Shown here: in pieces, positions 45,768-55,539 of the stretch
How positions within the stretch are numbered: the first letter of the stretch is position 1
Layout: every line of letters starts with the position of its first letter
Translations under genes and position numbers: made by a program
Source of the DNA: Streptomyces sp. NBC_01460
GTDB lineage: Bacteria; Actinomycetota; Actinomycetes; Streptomycetales; Streptomycetaceae
Length of the DNA: 64,000 bases
Direction of reading: 5' to 3'
NCBI RefSeq assembly: GCF_036227405.1
Contig: NZ_CP109473.1
Coordinates: forward strand, 7,812,001-7,876,000
The notes under the pieces: generated by a model
What the model was told of the DNA's origin: nothing
The model's input: only the letters and a program-made list of their open reading frames with translations
Database searches by the model: none

Positions 45768-47753
45768 TCAGTTTTCGTTCGCTGCCGAGGGCAGTTGTGT
45801 CTGGATGAGGGACATGACGGAGGAGTCGGTGAGGGTGGTGACGTCGCCGAGTTCGCGGTTTTCGGCGACGTCGCGCAGGAGGCGGCGCATGATCTTGCCG
45901 GAGCGGGTCTTGGGGAGTTCGGCGACCGGGAGGACCCGCTTGGGCTTCGCGATGGGTCCGAGGGTGGTGCCGACGTGGTTGCGGAGCTCGGCGACGAGTT
46001 CCTCGGAGGCGGTGGCGGTGCCGCGCAGGATGACGAAGGCGACGATGGCTTGGCCGGTCGTCTCGTCGTTCGCGCCGACGACGGCGGCCTCGGCGACCGA
46101 GGGGTGGGAGACCAGGGCGGACTCGACCTCGGTGGTGGAGATGTTGTGCCCGGACACGAGCATCACGTCGTCCACCCGGCCCAGCAGCCAGATGTCGCCG
46201 TCCTCGTCCTTCTTGGCACCGTCGCCGGCGAAGTACTTGCCTTCGAAGCGTGACCAGTAGGTGTCGATGAACCGCTGGTCGTCGCCCCAGATGGTGCGCA
46301 GCATCGAGGGCCAGGGCTGGGTCAGGACGAGGTAGCCGCCTCCGCCGTCGGGTACCTCGCGGGCCTCGTCGTCCACGACCGTGGCGCAGATGCCGGGCAG
46401 GGCGCGCTGGGCGGAGCCGGGCTTAGTCTCGGTGACCCCGGGGAGCGGTGAGATCATCATCGCGCCGGTCTCGGTCTGCCACCAGGTGTCCACGATCGGG
46501 CAGGTGTCGCCGCCGATGTGCTTGCGGTACCAGATCCACGCCTCGGGGTTGATCGGCTCACCGACCGAGCCGAGGACCCGCAGGGAGGTGAGGTCGTACT
46601 TCGCGGGGATGTCGTCGCCCCACTTCATGAACGTGCGGATCGCGGTCGGCGCGGTGTAGAGGATCGTCACCCCGTACTTCTGGACGATCTCCCAGAAACG
46701 CCCCTGGTGCGGGGTGTCGGGTGTGCCCTCGTACATGACCTGCGTCGCACCGTTGGCCAGCGGACCGTAGACGATGTAGGAGTGCCCGGTCACCCAGCCG
46801 ATGTCGGCGGTGCACCAGTAGACATCCGTCTCGGGCTTGAGGTCGAACACCGCGTGATGCGTGTACGCCGCCTGCGTGAGGTACCCGCCCGAGGTGTGCA
46901 GGATGCCCTTGGGCTTGCCCGTCGTCCCCGACGTGTAGAGCACGAACAAGGGGTGCTCGGCGTCGAAGGCCTGCGGGGTGTGCTCGGCCGGCTGCCGTGC
47001 GGTGATCTCGTGCCACCACACGTCCCGGCCCTCGACCCAGGCGGTGTCCTGCCCGGTACGCCGGACCACCAGGACGTGCTCGACGCTGTCGATGCGCGAG
47101 ACGGCGTCGTCCACCGCGGGCTTGAGGGCGGAGGGCTTGCCGCGGCGGTAGCCGCCGTCGGCGGTGATGACGACCTTGGCGTCCGCGTCCTGGATACGGG
47201 CGGCGATCGCGTCGGCGGAGAAGCCGCCGAAGACCACCGAGTGCGCCGCGCCGATGCGGGCGCAGGCCAGCATCGCGACGGCGGCCTCGGGGATCATCGG
47301 CAGGTAGACGGCGACCCGGTCGCCCCGGGTGACACCGAGCTCGGTCAGCGCGTTCGCGGCGCGGGAGACCTCGTCCTTCAGCTGCGCGTAGGTGATCGCG
47401 CGGCTGTCGCCGGGCTCGCCCTCGAAGTGGATGGCGACCCGGTCGCCGTTACCCGCCTCGACGTGCCGGTCCACACAGTTGTACGCGACGTTGAGCTTCC
47501 CGTCCGCGAACCACTTAGCGAAGGGCGGATTGCTCCAGTCGAGCGTCTCGGTCGGCTCCGTGGCCCAGGACAGGCGGCGGGCCTGCTCGGCCCAGAAGCC
47601 CAGCCTGTCCGCCTCGGCCCGCTCGTACGCCTCCGCCGTCACATTGGCGTTCACGGCCAGATCGGCAGGCGGCGCGAACCGCCGCTCCTCCTTGGCGAGG
47701 CTCGCGATCGACACACCGTCACCGGTCCCGTCAGCGACCCGTGGTGCAGACAT
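45768..47753 (-). CDS. acs: Acetyl-CoA synthetase (AMP-forming)
   Basis: This 661-residue enzyme activates acetate with ATP to acetyl-CoA and may also accept propionate. Motifs are [53 protein letters not shown] and the C-terminal [15 protein letters not shown], whose lysine is the usual acetylation switch. The length is typical. It is monocistronic, with a terminator directly downstream. A promoter 220 bp upstream shares 26 of 32 bases with the tetR promoter. The sodium/solute symporter is divergent, so uptake and activation of a short-chain acid are probably linked. Confidence 0.95.
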   Translation of the reverse strand: MSAPRVADGTGDGVSIASLAKEERRFAPPADLAVNANVTAEAYERAEADRLGFWAEQARRLSWATEPTETLDWSNPPFAKWFADGKLNVAYNCVDRHVEAGNGDRVAIHFEGEPGDSRAITYAQLKDEVSRAANALTELGVTRGDRVAVYLPMIPEAAVAMLACARIGAAHSVVFGGFSADAIAARIQDADAKVVITADGGYRRGKPSALKPAVDDAVSRIDSVEHVLVVRRTGQDTAWVEGRDVWWHEITARQPAEHTPQAFDAEHPLFVLYTSGTTGKPKGILHTSGGYLTQAAYTHHAVFDLKPETDVYWCTADIGWVTGHSYIVYGPLANGATQVMYEGTPDTPHQGRFWEIVQKYGVTILYTAPTAIRTFMKWGDDIPAKYDLTSLRVLGSVGEPINPEAWIWYRKHIGGDTCPIVDTWWQTETGAMMISPLPGVTETKPGSAQRALPGICATVVDDEAREVPDGGGGYLVLTQPWPSMLRTIWGDDQRFIDTYWSRFEGKYFAGDGAKKDEDGDIWLLGRVDDVMLVSGHNISTTEVESALVSHPSVAEAAVVGANDETTGQAIVAFVILRGTATASEELVAELRNHVGTTLGPIAKPKRVLPVAELPKTRSGKIMRRLLRDVAENRELGDVTTLTDSSVMSLIQTQLPSAANEN

Positions 47754-47972
47754 ATCCGCTCACTTTCTCCGTCGACTCCATGCTTGGGCTCCCGTGCGAG
47801 GCGTGGACAACGGCCGACCGGGCCCCGGCGGATGCGGCCGGCGCCTCGCCCCGGGCCCGTCGGCCCCGTTTAGGCCGGATGCCGGGTGGGGCGGAGGCTC
47901 CCGGTGGAGCGACGTTCCGCACGGCGTGGGTGGTCGAGCCTTCCGCCGTTTCGCCAGGATGGCATTCGCGTA

Positions 47973-48002
47973 AATGTAGCGTGTATCCAGGTATCAGTCC
48001 AG
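47973..48002 (-). promoter_or_regulatory. acs promoter element shared with tetR
   Basis: On the minus strand CTGGAC (47997-48002) and TACATT (47973-47978) are spaced by 18 nt. The spacer contains two GATAC-like direct repeats. The same arrangement precedes tetR (50938-50967) in the same orientation, and over the 32-bp span 26 bases are identical. That includes spacer bases not needed for sigma-factor recognition, so this is probably promoter plus operator. Confidence 0.55.
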
Positions 48003-48017
48003 GGTTGCAGCTTCATT

Positions 48018-48036
48018 CATATGCCTTTGGCATATG
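48018..48036. promoter_or_regulatory. Perfect palindrome CATATGCC-TTT-GGCATATG
   Basis: An 8-bp inverted repeat with a 3-bp centre lies 16 bp upstream of the acs -35 and between the divergent genes. Its AT-rich core stands out in this GC-rich DNA. It is likely a regulator site for acs, the symporter or both; the protein is unknown. Confidence 0.5.
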
Positions 48037-48453
48037 CAAGATCACGAGATCGCTTCTGGCTGTCACCCAGGTCTTGGCATTGACGCCCATCAACCTTCAT
48101 GCTGACTCCAGGCCGCTGCCTCTGGGGGCGTCGCCTATTCCTGCGCCGACGGCAACCCCGCGCGCACTGCCTTACATTCCAGCGGCCACGCCGCTTCTCG
48201 CCGCACACATCGCTGCCCTTTTCGGCACCGATCGGCGGCTCTTGCACCGGCCACTTTCCGGCCGGCTCTCCCTCGGGTAAGCAACAGGAGCATTCATGAA
48301 TCCGTCCCGGCGTCCACCTTTCGAGGTGAGGTCCGGTTCCGTGCTGTCACCTCGTCAGGAGCGCGATGAGCATCGCCAAGCCGCCGTCCCGTGCGTGGGT
48401 GTGCAGCACCGAAGACGGCGACTCTCGCCCTCCGGGTATGCAGGGTGTGGGCG

Positions 48454-50079
48454 ATGACCGACCTGGCCGGACAACTCGCCGCCGGGCAGTCCCTCGGGGC
48501 CCTGCCGCTGGTGGCCTTCCTCCTGGTCGTCTGTCTCGCCGTTCTCCTGTACCTGTTGTACGGAGTGGACGCCGAGGGCACCAGGAACGTCTACGTTGCC
48601 GGCAGGTCCCTACGGCCACTGCCCAACGCCCTCGCGCTCACTGGTGATTACATCTCGGTTGTCACCCTGCTCTCCGTCACGGGTTCGGTGGCACTCACCG
48701 GGTTCGGTGGCATCGCCTTGGCGGTCGGAGGGGTCGGGGCGCTCGGGGTTCTGCTGTTGCTCGCCCAACCGCTGCGCACCGCCGGCCAATTCACACTCGG
48801 TGACACGTGGGATGCCCGCTTCCCCGGTGCCGCCGCGCGGGTGGCGGGTACCGTCGCGACGCTCTGCTTCTGCCTCCCGCTGACGGTGGTCCAACTGGTG
48901 GTGGCCGGCTCCGCCGTCTCCTTCCTGCTCGGCCTGTCCGACATCGGGCCGGCCGCACAGTTCTGCACTGCCCTCATCGGCGGGATCATGATCAGTGCCG
49001 CGTCCGTCAGTGGGATGCGGGGCAACACCGTCCTTCAGATGGTCAAGACCGTCGTGCTGCTCCTGGCCATGACGATCCTGGCGGGACAGGTGCTGGACGA
49101 GTTCGGCTGGAATCCCGGCCTACTGCTCGACGCGGCGGGGCGCGGGAGCATCGATCCCGGACATTTCCACCTGGGAGGACTCCTCCACGGCGACGGACCT
49201 GCGGGCGCCCTGTCGCAGATCTCCGCACTCGTCACAGTGGTTCTCGGTGCCGGAGCGGCCCCTCACATCCTGATGCGTCTCAAGGCCGCCGACGACGACG
49301 TGTCCGCGCGCCGCACGGTCACGTACTCCATCGGCCTGGTCGCCGCCTTCTCCGGGCTGGCGATCCTGCTGGGCTTGGGTGCGACGGCGCTCATCGGGGC
49401 GAAGAGCCTTTCGGCCGCCGACCCGGAGGGTCTGGCCGCTATCCCGCTCCTCGCTCTCCAACTGGCTGCCGACGGTTCCAGCGGCGGCGCGATTCTCGCT
49501 CTGACGGTCTCGATGATCTTCCTCACCAGCCTCACGGTCGTGGCGGCCCTGACTCTCTCGTCGGCGGCGTCACTGGCACACGACATCTTGGGCCGTGGAC
49601 GGTCGATGGCGACTGAGATCAAGCTGATGCGCTGGTCCGGCGCGATCGTAGGAGCGCTGGCCGTGGTGCTCGCGGTCGGGCTGCAAGGGAGAAACGTCGT
49701 CTCCCTCTCCCATTTCGCCATCGCGGCCACAGCGGCGGCCATCCTGCCCTCACTCGTCCTCGGCCTGTTCTGGTCGGGTTACACGCGCGCAGGCATGCTC
49801 TGGAGCGTCTACGGGGGCATCGGCTGCTGCGCCGTGCTGCAGCTGTTCGGGCCGGCCGTTTCGGGAAGCCCCGACTCGATCCTGCCCGATGTCGACTTCG
49901 CCTGGTTCCCGCTGGACACGACAGGCCTGGTCTCCGTCCCGGTGGGCTTCCTCCTCGGGTGGGTGGCGAGCCTGGCGTCGAGATCGTCCACGAAGCGCAT
50001 GACCCACTCGGAGGAGCCGGGCGAGGAGGGGCGAGCCTGGAGCGGCTTCGCACCTCCGCCCCCGACGTCCCGGATGTGA
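48454..50079 (+). CDS. Sodium:solute symporter (SSS), acetate/monocarboxylate permease-like
   Basis: This 541-residue membrane protein has about 13 hydrophobic segments and SSS family features (VYVAGRSLRPLPNALALTGDYIS and LGAGAAPHILMRL, partly shown). The latter resembles the ActP/MctC conserved region around the sodium site. It probably imports acetate, propionate or pyruvate with sodium. The divergent acetyl-CoA synthetase supports this. I use the ATG at 48454 (MTDLAGQLAAG); an upstream in-frame ATG at 48391 gives a Cys/Arg-rich extension that looks non-coding. The C-terminal tail is polar. Confidence 0.88.
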   Translation: MTDLAGQLAAGQSLGALPLVAFLLVVCLAVLLYLLYGVDAEGTRNVYVAGRSLRPLPNALALTGDYISVVTLLSVTGSVALTGFGGIALAVGGVGALGVLLLLAQPLRTAGQFTLGDTWDARFPGAAARVAGTVATLCFCLPLTVVQLVVAGSAVSFLLGLSDIGPAAQFCTALIGGIMISAASVSGMRGNTVLQMVKTVVLLLAMTILAGQVLDEFGWNPGLLLDAAGRGSIDPGHFHLGGLLHGDGPAGALSQISALVTVVLGAGAAPHILMRLKAADDDVSARRTVTYSIGLVAAFSGLAILLGLGATALIGAKSLSAADPEGLAAIPLLALQLAADGSSGGAILALTVSMIFLTSLTVVAALTLSSAASLAHDILGRGRSMATEIKLMRWSGAIVGALAVVLAVGLQGRNVVSLSHFAIAATAAAILPSLVLGLFWSGYTRAGMLWSVYGGIGCCAVLQLFGPAVSGSPDSILPDVDFAWFPLDTTGLVSVPVGFLLGWVASLASRSSTKRMTHSEEPGEEGRAWSGFAPPPPTSRM

Positions 50080-50105
50080 CAGGTGCCGAACGGCGCCGAC
50101 TGGAG

Positions 50106-50930
50106 TCAGGCAGCCCCGTCCCCGGAAGGGGGCGGGGCCACGGCCCGAAGGAAGGCCTGCGTGAACGTCTCGATGGTCTCGTCCGCCGTGGGAAGGTCCG
50201 CCGCGGCCACGCGGCTCGTCACGGGGCGCAGCAGGAAATGCAGGAAAATGGGGCTGGTCATCTGCTGCGTGAGCAGGAGCGGTGGCATGTCGCGGATGCG
50301 GCCGGCAGCCGCTTCTTCGGCGAGCCATGCCCCCACGCCGGCCAGCAGGCGAGGAGTGACGCTCCGGAAGACCATCTGGACGTTCTCGTCACCGGGGCGG
50401 GCGAACACCTCCGCAAGGAGGGCCGGCAGGACGCGGGGCTCCCGCTCGAGGGCGTCGGCCAGGAGCCGGTAGAGCCGGCGGACGGTGTCCTCCAGGTCGC
50501 CGCTTCGTCCGGCCAGGACGGTCTCCATGTCGACGATGGGGCTGTGGCGCTCGAACACCGCGCGCAGCAGTTCGTCCCGCCCGCCGAACGTCGCGTAGAG
50601 GCTCGGCACGGAGCACCCGGCCGCGGCTGCCACCCGTTCAAAGGTCACTGTCCCCAGCCCTTGCTCGCTGATCAGGGAGGCTGTGGCCTCGATGGCACGT
50701 TCCCTCACCGGCTTCCGCCCTCCCGGTTCGACGCCTGCGGCCCGCAGCGCCTCGTCCAGGGCCTGACGGGTGCCGCCGAGCCGGCGCAGCAGCGTGCTGC
50801 GGGAGACTCCGGCTTCCTGGGCGATGTCGCGCACGGTCACCTCCGCCGCAGGAACACCTCGCGCGTCAGCGGCTCGGAGGGTGGCATCGACGATCTCCTG
50901 AGGGACAGGAAGTGCTCCGCTACTTGACAT
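50106..50930 (-). CDS. TetR-type regulator with two tandem HTH domains
   Basis: This 274-residue protein carries two TetR-like DNA-binding units in a row. The first is EIVDATLRAADARGVPAAEV then VRDIAQEAGVSRSTLLRRLG (about residues 10-55). The second is ERAIEATASLISEQGLGTVT then FERVAAAAGCSVPSLYATFG (about 75-125). A helical ligand/dimer domain follows. Ordinary TetR proteins have one such unit and about 200 residues. The ATG at 50930 lies next to the predicted transcription start, so the mRNA is probably leaderless. Its promoter shares a 32-bp element with that of acs, which makes acs a likely target. Confidence 0.88.
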   Translation of the reverse strand: MSSSGALPVPQEIVDATLRAADARGVPAAEVTVRDIAQEAGVSRSTLLRRLGGTRQALDEALRAAGVEPGGRKPVRERAIEATASLISEQGLGTVTFERVAAAAGCSVPSLYATFGGRDELLRAVFERHSPIVDMETVLAGRSGDLEDTVRRLYRLLADALEREPRVLPALLAEVFARPGDENVQMVFRSVTPRLLAGVGAWLAEEAAAGRIRDMPPLLLTQQMTSPIFLHFLLRPVTSRVAAADLPTADETIETFTQAFLRAVAPPPSGDGAA

Positions 50931-50937
50931 ACCGCTT

Positions 50938-50967
50938 AATGTACGGTGTATTCGAGTATCAGTCCAG
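50938..50967 (-). promoter_or_regulatory. tetR promoter element shared with acs
   Basis: On the minus strand CTGGAC (50962-50967) and TACATT (50938-50943) are 18 nt apart. The expected start of transcription falls at the ATG of tetR. The match to the acs element includes the spacer, so autoregulation by the TetR protein is likely. Confidence 0.55.
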
Positions 50968-51170
50968 CAGGCTACGAATTGCCCAGGACATGCGGGGCCT
51001 TGTTCTGAGGGCCTCATGGGCGATGCGGCCCCTCGGTAGAGCGGTCAGGCCGGCGTAGACAGCCGCCGAGCACCACAGCTGCCGCGAGTTTCTCTCGACA
51101 CGGCTTTCGCAGGGCGTGGTTCCGGTCAAGGCGGGACACGCCGGCGCTCCAACCCCGAAAGCAGACGATC

Positions 51171-53438
51171 ATGCTGCGTACAGGAAGGTTCGCAGGCCCC
51201 ATCGCAGGGCTGCGATTCGAGACTCCCACGTGTGCGGGACTCACGGACCAGGACGGGACTTTTGCCTACCGGGACGGCGAGATCATCGCCTTCTCGGTCG
51301 GGTCCGTCCTGATAGGCGCCGCGCGAGGCGCCGCACGCCTCACCCTTGCCGACATCGTCGCGCGAGTCGCTGGGAATCCAGGCAAACTCGCCGATCCGGG
51401 CCTGACGAACATTGCCCGCTTCGTGTACTCGCTCGACAGGGACGGCGACTTGGACGGCGGGGTCACCCTGACGCCCGGAATCCACGCGCTCGTGGGCGAC
51501 CGGGTCATCAACTTCCGTAACCAGACGACCCTCGCACCGGGGCCGGCCGATCTCATCCAGGCATTCACGGACGATCCGGCCGTCACGAGGCTGCTCGACG
51601 ACCTGAACCGGGCCAGGGTCTTCAGGGACGCCACGCCACGCACCCTCGCGTCGGCAGCGGCCGCGCGCAACGAGGTTAGCCGGAACCTACTCGGGATCCG
51701 CCGCTACCGGGACGTCAAGATCCCTCTGCGGAACGGCTCGTTCGTCTACGCCGACGTCTACCGCCCGGACCACGACGATCCGGTCCCGGTCGTCATGAAC
51801 TGCGGCGTGTACGGCAGGGCGTTCGTCCACCACACCATCTGCGACGAGCAGGACGCCGAGCGGCACGAGGTGATGGAGGAGCGGTACTTCTCCGGCAATC
51901 CCGACGGATACGAGTACGAGAACCACGAAAGCATCAACACGGCGACATGGATCCCCCGGGGCTACGCCCTCGTACGCGTGGACAGCCCCGGGGCGGGCAA
52001 GAGTCCGGGCATCCTCGGCATCTGGGGGATCGACGAGGCCGAGGCGTTCTACGACGCGATCGAGTGGGCCGGGGTGCAGCCCTGGTCCAACGGGAACGTC
52101 GGTCTGTGGGGCATGTCGTACTACGCGGTCAACCAGCACGCGGTGGCGAGCCTTCGACCGCCGCACCTCAAGGCGATGATCGCCATCGGCACGGATGCAG
52201 ACCTCTACGAGGAGGTCATCTACACCGGAGGCATCCTCAACGAGGAGTTCTTCCCCTTCTGGTTCGAGAAGGGGATCGCGCCCGCGATCTGCGGCGAGAT
52301 CGAGGCTAAGGACTTCCTTGCGATGGCTAGGGCCAATCCCTTCAAGGACTCCGACCCCTCAGCGGTCTTCGGCCCGCGGTCCGAGGTCCTGATGAGTCCG
52401 GACCTCAGCAAGGTGACGGTGCCTCTCTGGACGGTCGCGGTGACGACGCACCCCGCCCACTTCCATCAACTCGGAAGCAGCGAAACCTATCTGAACACTC
52501 CCACGAAGAACAAGAAGATTGACTTCTGGGAGGACTGGTTCATGAAGTCGTACTCCGCCGCAGCGGTCGACGAGCACGTGGCGTTCTTCGACCACTGGCT
52601 CAAGGGAATCGACAACGGGATCATGGACAAACCGCCCGTACGCCTAGAGATACGGACAGGGCGAGGTGCGTCGTACGTTCAGGAGGAGCAGGAGTGGCCG
52701 GTCGCACGCACCCGGTACGTCAAGTGGTACCTGGACGCGTCGCCCTCCGACCTGGACGGGCGCATCCCCAGCGGCAACACGCTGCGACTGGCGACCACGG
52801 TCCCCGAGGCCGAGCGGTCCGTGACATATGCGGCCCAGGTGGACCCGACGGCCCCCGTGGTGCCGCAGGCACCGGTCGCCGGGCAGAACGCCATGAGCCT
52901 CTCCCCCTGCCACCACGGCGCCACCTTCATCAGCGCGCCGCTGGAGGAGGACACCGTGCTCGCCGGCTACAGCAAGCTCGTGGTGTGGGTGGCATCCACC
53001 AGTGAGGACATGGACCTCTTCGTGGCTCTGCGCGTGCTGGACAAGGAGAACAGGGAAGTCGACTTCAGCGGCCCGGCGGTCATCCCCGGCGTTTCCACCC
53101 ATCTCTATCCGCTGGCCAAGGGCTGGCTCAAGGTGTCGCACCGCGCCCTGGACACCGAGCGGTCGACCGATTTCCGGCCGAAGCACACGCACCTGCGCGC
53201 GGACCACGCCCCGTTGCGGGACGGCGAGATCGTACCGGTGGAGGTGGAGATCATCCCGAACACGGGCCTGGTGAGGAAGGGCCACCGCATCCGGCTCGAC
53301 ATCCAGCCGTACACCGGGGTCGGCCACGGCAACCGGCACGCGTACGACGCTTCCTGCCACGACGGCGCGCAGAACACGGTCTTCACGGGCCCGGAGCATC
53401 CGAGCTATCTGCAACTGCCCGTGCTGCCGCCCCAGTGA
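51171..53438 (+). CDS. CocE/NonD-family hydrolase with an N-terminal adhesin-like domain
   Basis: This 755-residue protein has two parts. Residues about 180-755 are an X-Pro dipeptidyl-peptidase/CocE-type alpha/beta hydrolase, with PRGYALVRVDSPGAGKSPG and the nucleophile elbow GLWGMSYYAVNQ. The C-terminal jelly-roll has DLFVALRVLDKENREV and GHRIRLDIQPYTGVGHGN. Residues 1-120 (AGPIAGLRFETPTCAGLTDQ, GTFAYRDGEIIAFSVGSVLI, TNIARFVYSLDRDGDLDGGV) resemble a beta module known mainly from secreted proteobacterial lipoproteins. There is no signal peptide or lipobox. It would cleave an ester or amide, perhaps the first step on the pathway substrate. The Shine-Dalgarno sequence is weak. Confidence 0.85.
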   Translation: MLRTGRFAGPIAGLRFETPTCAGLTDQDGTFAYRDGEIIAFSVGSVLIGAARGAARLTLADIVARVAGNPGKLADPGLTNIARFVYSLDRDGDLDGGVTLTPGIHALVGDRVINFRNQTTLAPGPADLIQAFTDDPAVTRLLDDLNRARVFRDATPRTLASAAAARNEVSRNLLGIRRYRDVKIPLRNGSFVYADVYRPDHDDPVPVVMNCGVYGRAFVHHTICDEQDAERHEVMEERYFSGNPDGYEYENHESINTATWIPRGYALVRVDSPGAGKSPGILGIWGIDEAEAFYDAIEWAGVQPWSNGNVGLWGMSYYAVNQHAVASLRPPHLKAMIAIGTDADLYEEVIYTGGILNEEFFPFWFEKGIAPAICGEIEAKDFLAMARANPFKDSDPSAVFGPRSEVLMSPDLSKVTVPLWTVAVTTHPAHFHQLGSSETYLNTPTKNKKIDFWEDWFMKSYSAAAVDEHVAFFDHWLKGIDNGIMDKPPVRLEIRTGRGASYVQEEQEWPVARTRYVKWYLDASPSDLDGRIPSGNTLRLATTVPEAERSVTYAAQVDPTAPVVPQAPVAGQNAMSLSPCHHGATFISAPLEEDTVLAGYSKLVVWVASTSEDMDLFVALRVLDKENREVDFSGPAVIPGVSTHLYPLAKGWLKVSHRALDTERSTDFRPKHTHLRADHAPLRDGEIVPVEVEIIPNTGLVRKGHRIRLDIQPYTGVGHGNRHAYDASCHDGAQNTVFTGPEHPSYLQLPVLPPQ

Positions 53439-53562
53439 CGGCAGTGGCAGGAAGACGCGGAGGAACAGCGTGCGCCGGCCGCGCCCGGTTCCGACCGACC
53501 GCCACCGCACCACACATAGTCCTGAGCAGCCGAGAGAGCGAAATCGGAGTGGGGAGAACCTG

Positions 53563-54114
53563 ATGAAGATCGAGGAACTGAGCGCCCGAGCGGAGATCCA
53601 CGACGTACTGCTGCGCTACTGCCGCGGCCTCGACCGCGTCGACATGAGCCTGGTCCGCGGTGCCTTCCACCCCGACGCGTGGATCCAGTTTCCCGAAAGT
53701 CTGCATGTCGGCCCGATGGACGGCTTCGTGGAGTTCCTCGCGGGTGAGATGCCGCGGTTCGTCCGGACCATGCACTTCCTCGGGAACAGCCTCGTGGAGT
53801 TCGACGGCCCCGACGCCGCCCACGTCGAGACCTACTTCCAGGCCGACCACCAGGGCTCGGAGAAGCATCAGTGGAAGGGCGAAACCGTCAAGCTCTGGGC
53901 GCGCTACCTCGACAGGTTCGAGCGACGGGACGGGAAATGGCTGATCGCGCGCCGGGGAATGCTCGTTGAGTGGATGTACAGGTACCCGGCGGACGGGTGG
54001 TTCGACGATCACCCCGACGCATCGGTGGGACGGCGCGACGGCAGCGACCCCAGCCTCCGGAGAGTCGGTGGCTTCGGCGGGCCGCCTTTGACGGACCGTG
54101 CGTGGCCCGCCTGA
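53563..54114 (+). CDS. SnoaL-like (NTF2-fold) polyketide/ring-modifying protein, first copy
   Basis: This 183-residue protein has the SnoaL_4/NTF2-like fold (IHDVLLRYCRGLDRVDMSLVR, FHPDAWIQF, MHFLGNSLVEF, LDRFERRDGKWLIARR). Such proteins are cyclases, isomerases, dehydratases or hydroxylation accessories. The ATG at 53563 has GGGGAGAA upstream. It is followed on the same strand by a flavin monooxygenase (54310), and the same pairing recurs at 59.3-62 kb. The last 40 residues are disordered. The specific reaction is unknown. Confidence 0.85.
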   Translation: MKIEELSARAEIHDVLLRYCRGLDRVDMSLVRGAFHPDAWIQFPESLHVGPMDGFVEFLAGEMPRFVRTMHFLGNSLVEFDGPDAAHVETYFQADHQGSEKHQWKGETVKLWARYLDRFERRDGKWLIARRGMLVEWMYRYPADGWFDDHPDASVGRRDGSDPSLRRVGGFGGPPLTDRAWPA

Positions 54115-54309
54115 CTCGAGGCATTTCGGCGCGTTCAGAGAGTCGTACCGCGCCCTCTCCGTCAAGAGACAGCCATGCGCATCCCGCCTACGCCCGGTCC
54201 ACGGAACACACACGACGACACGGCGTCGGGCAGGACACAGAACCCTTTCGAGCATGCCTGGCCGCCGGAGACCTCATCCGGTGACAGCGGCCGGGCGACC
54301 CAGGAGATC

Positions 54310-55539
54310 ATGACGATGACAGCCAGGACAGACACCGAGTGGCCGCAGGCTCAGGAGATCCTCGCCCGCCTGGAGGAGCTGCGCCCCTGGCTCCGCGAGC
54401 ACCAGGCCGACGCCGAGCAGCAGCATCGCATCCCTCAGGAGACCGTCGAACGTCTCGACGCGGCCGGCCTGTTCGCTCTGACCACGCCCAGGCGGTACGG
54501 CGGCGCGGACTTCACGACGCGCGAACTGCATGACGTCTACCGGGTGCTGGGCGCGGGGTGCGGGGCGACGGCGTGGATGGTGTGGGCGGCCGCGGGAGGC
54601 AATCTGTGGAGCTTCTCCTTCGCCGACGACGTCATGGCACCGGTGTACGCCTCGCCGTGGACCGGTAACCGCACCTTCGCGGTCGGGGGCACCAGCCGTC
54701 GCATGTCGGGGACGGCACGGCAGGTCGACGGAGGCTGGATGGTCCAGGGCGCTTGGCCGTTCGCGACGGGAAGCGTGCACGCCTCGCACGGCTTCCTCGC
54801 CGTCTTCTACGACGAGACCGACGACGCGAAGGTCGGAATGGTGCTCGTGCCGAAGGAAGAGCTCGTCGCCCGCGACGACTGGGACGCGATGGGTATGGCG
54901 GCCACCGGCAGCCAGACCGTCGCGACCGACGGCGAACTCTTCGTTCCGGACGAGCGCTTCAGCACTCCTCAGCGGCTCACGGCCCACATCGCCGAGCTCA
55001 CCGAGCAGGGGCTGGGGCCGCGACGCGGAGGGCTCGCCCGCTCGCTCGTGACGGGCACGGGGGTGGCACTCGGAATGGCCGACCACGCCATGGAGGTGTT
55101 CCTCGGAGGGCTCGGAAAGCGCAGCATCCCGTACTCGTCGTACGCCAGGCAGCTCGACGCCCCGATCACTCACCTCACGGTCGGCCGTGCCCACGCCAGG
55201 ATCCACGCGGCGGGCCTGGTGGCCGACGCGGCGGTGGCCGAGCTCGACCGGCTCGACTCCGAGGGACTGGATCCCTCGGAGCGCGAGGTCGTCCGCTTCC
55301 ACACCGACGTCGCCTATGTCTGGGACGCCTGCAGCGCCGCGGTCGAGACGCTCTTCAGGGCGTCCGGAGCCTCGGCGATCATCAAGCGCCAGCCGCTGCA
55401 GCTGATCGCCCGGAACTGCCGTGCCGGCAGCCTGCACGCGGCCCACAACATCGATACCTGGATGGAGAACATGGGCCGGGAGCTGTGCCGGGTCGAGGCC
55501 GGTCCCGCCTCGACGAGCGTGCTCGAACGGCGGTCGTAG
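54310..55539 (+). CDS. Flavin-dependent monooxygenase, HsaA/acyl-CoA-dehydrogenase type, first copy
   Basis: This 409-residue protein has the acyl-CoA dehydrogenase fold used by two-component aromatic hydroxylases (group D). The N-terminal helical part is DAAGLFALTTPRRYGGADF, the beta domain has GWMVQGAWPFATGSVHASHG, and the C-terminal helices include ASAIIKRQPLQLIARNCRAG. The catalytic glutamate of true acyl-CoA dehydrogenases is not evident. It would use reduced flavin from the HpaC-like reductase at 37444. AGGAG lies before the paired ATGs at 54310 and 54316; the second has the better spacing. Confidence 0.87.
   Translation: MTMTARTDTEWPQAQEILARLEELRPWLREHQADAEQQHRIPQETVERLDAAGLFALTTPRRYGGADFTTRELHDVYRVLGAGCGATAWMVWAAAGGNLWSFSFADDVMAPVYASPWTGNRTFAVGGTSRRMSGTARQVDGGWMVQGAWPFATGSVHASHGFLAVFYDETDDAKVGMVLVPKEELVARDDWDAMGMAATGSQTVATDGELFVPDERFSTPQRLTAHIAELTEQGLGPRRGGLARSLVTGTGVALGMADHAMEVFLGGLGKRSIPYSSYARQLDAPITHLTVGRAHARIHAAGLVADAAVAELDRLDSEGLDPSEREVVRFHTDVAYVWDACSAAVETLFRASGASAIIKRQPLQLIARNCRAGSLHAAHNIDTWMENMGRELCRVEAGPASTSVLERRS

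Larger units (their letters stand above)
47754..48453. other. Divergent control region between acs and the symporter
   Basis: These 700 bp carry no convincing gene. They hold the acs promoter-like element (47973-48002), a perfect palindrome (48018-48036) and a GATC-N4-GATC pair nearby. No clear promoter for the symporter was found. Confidence 0.5.
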
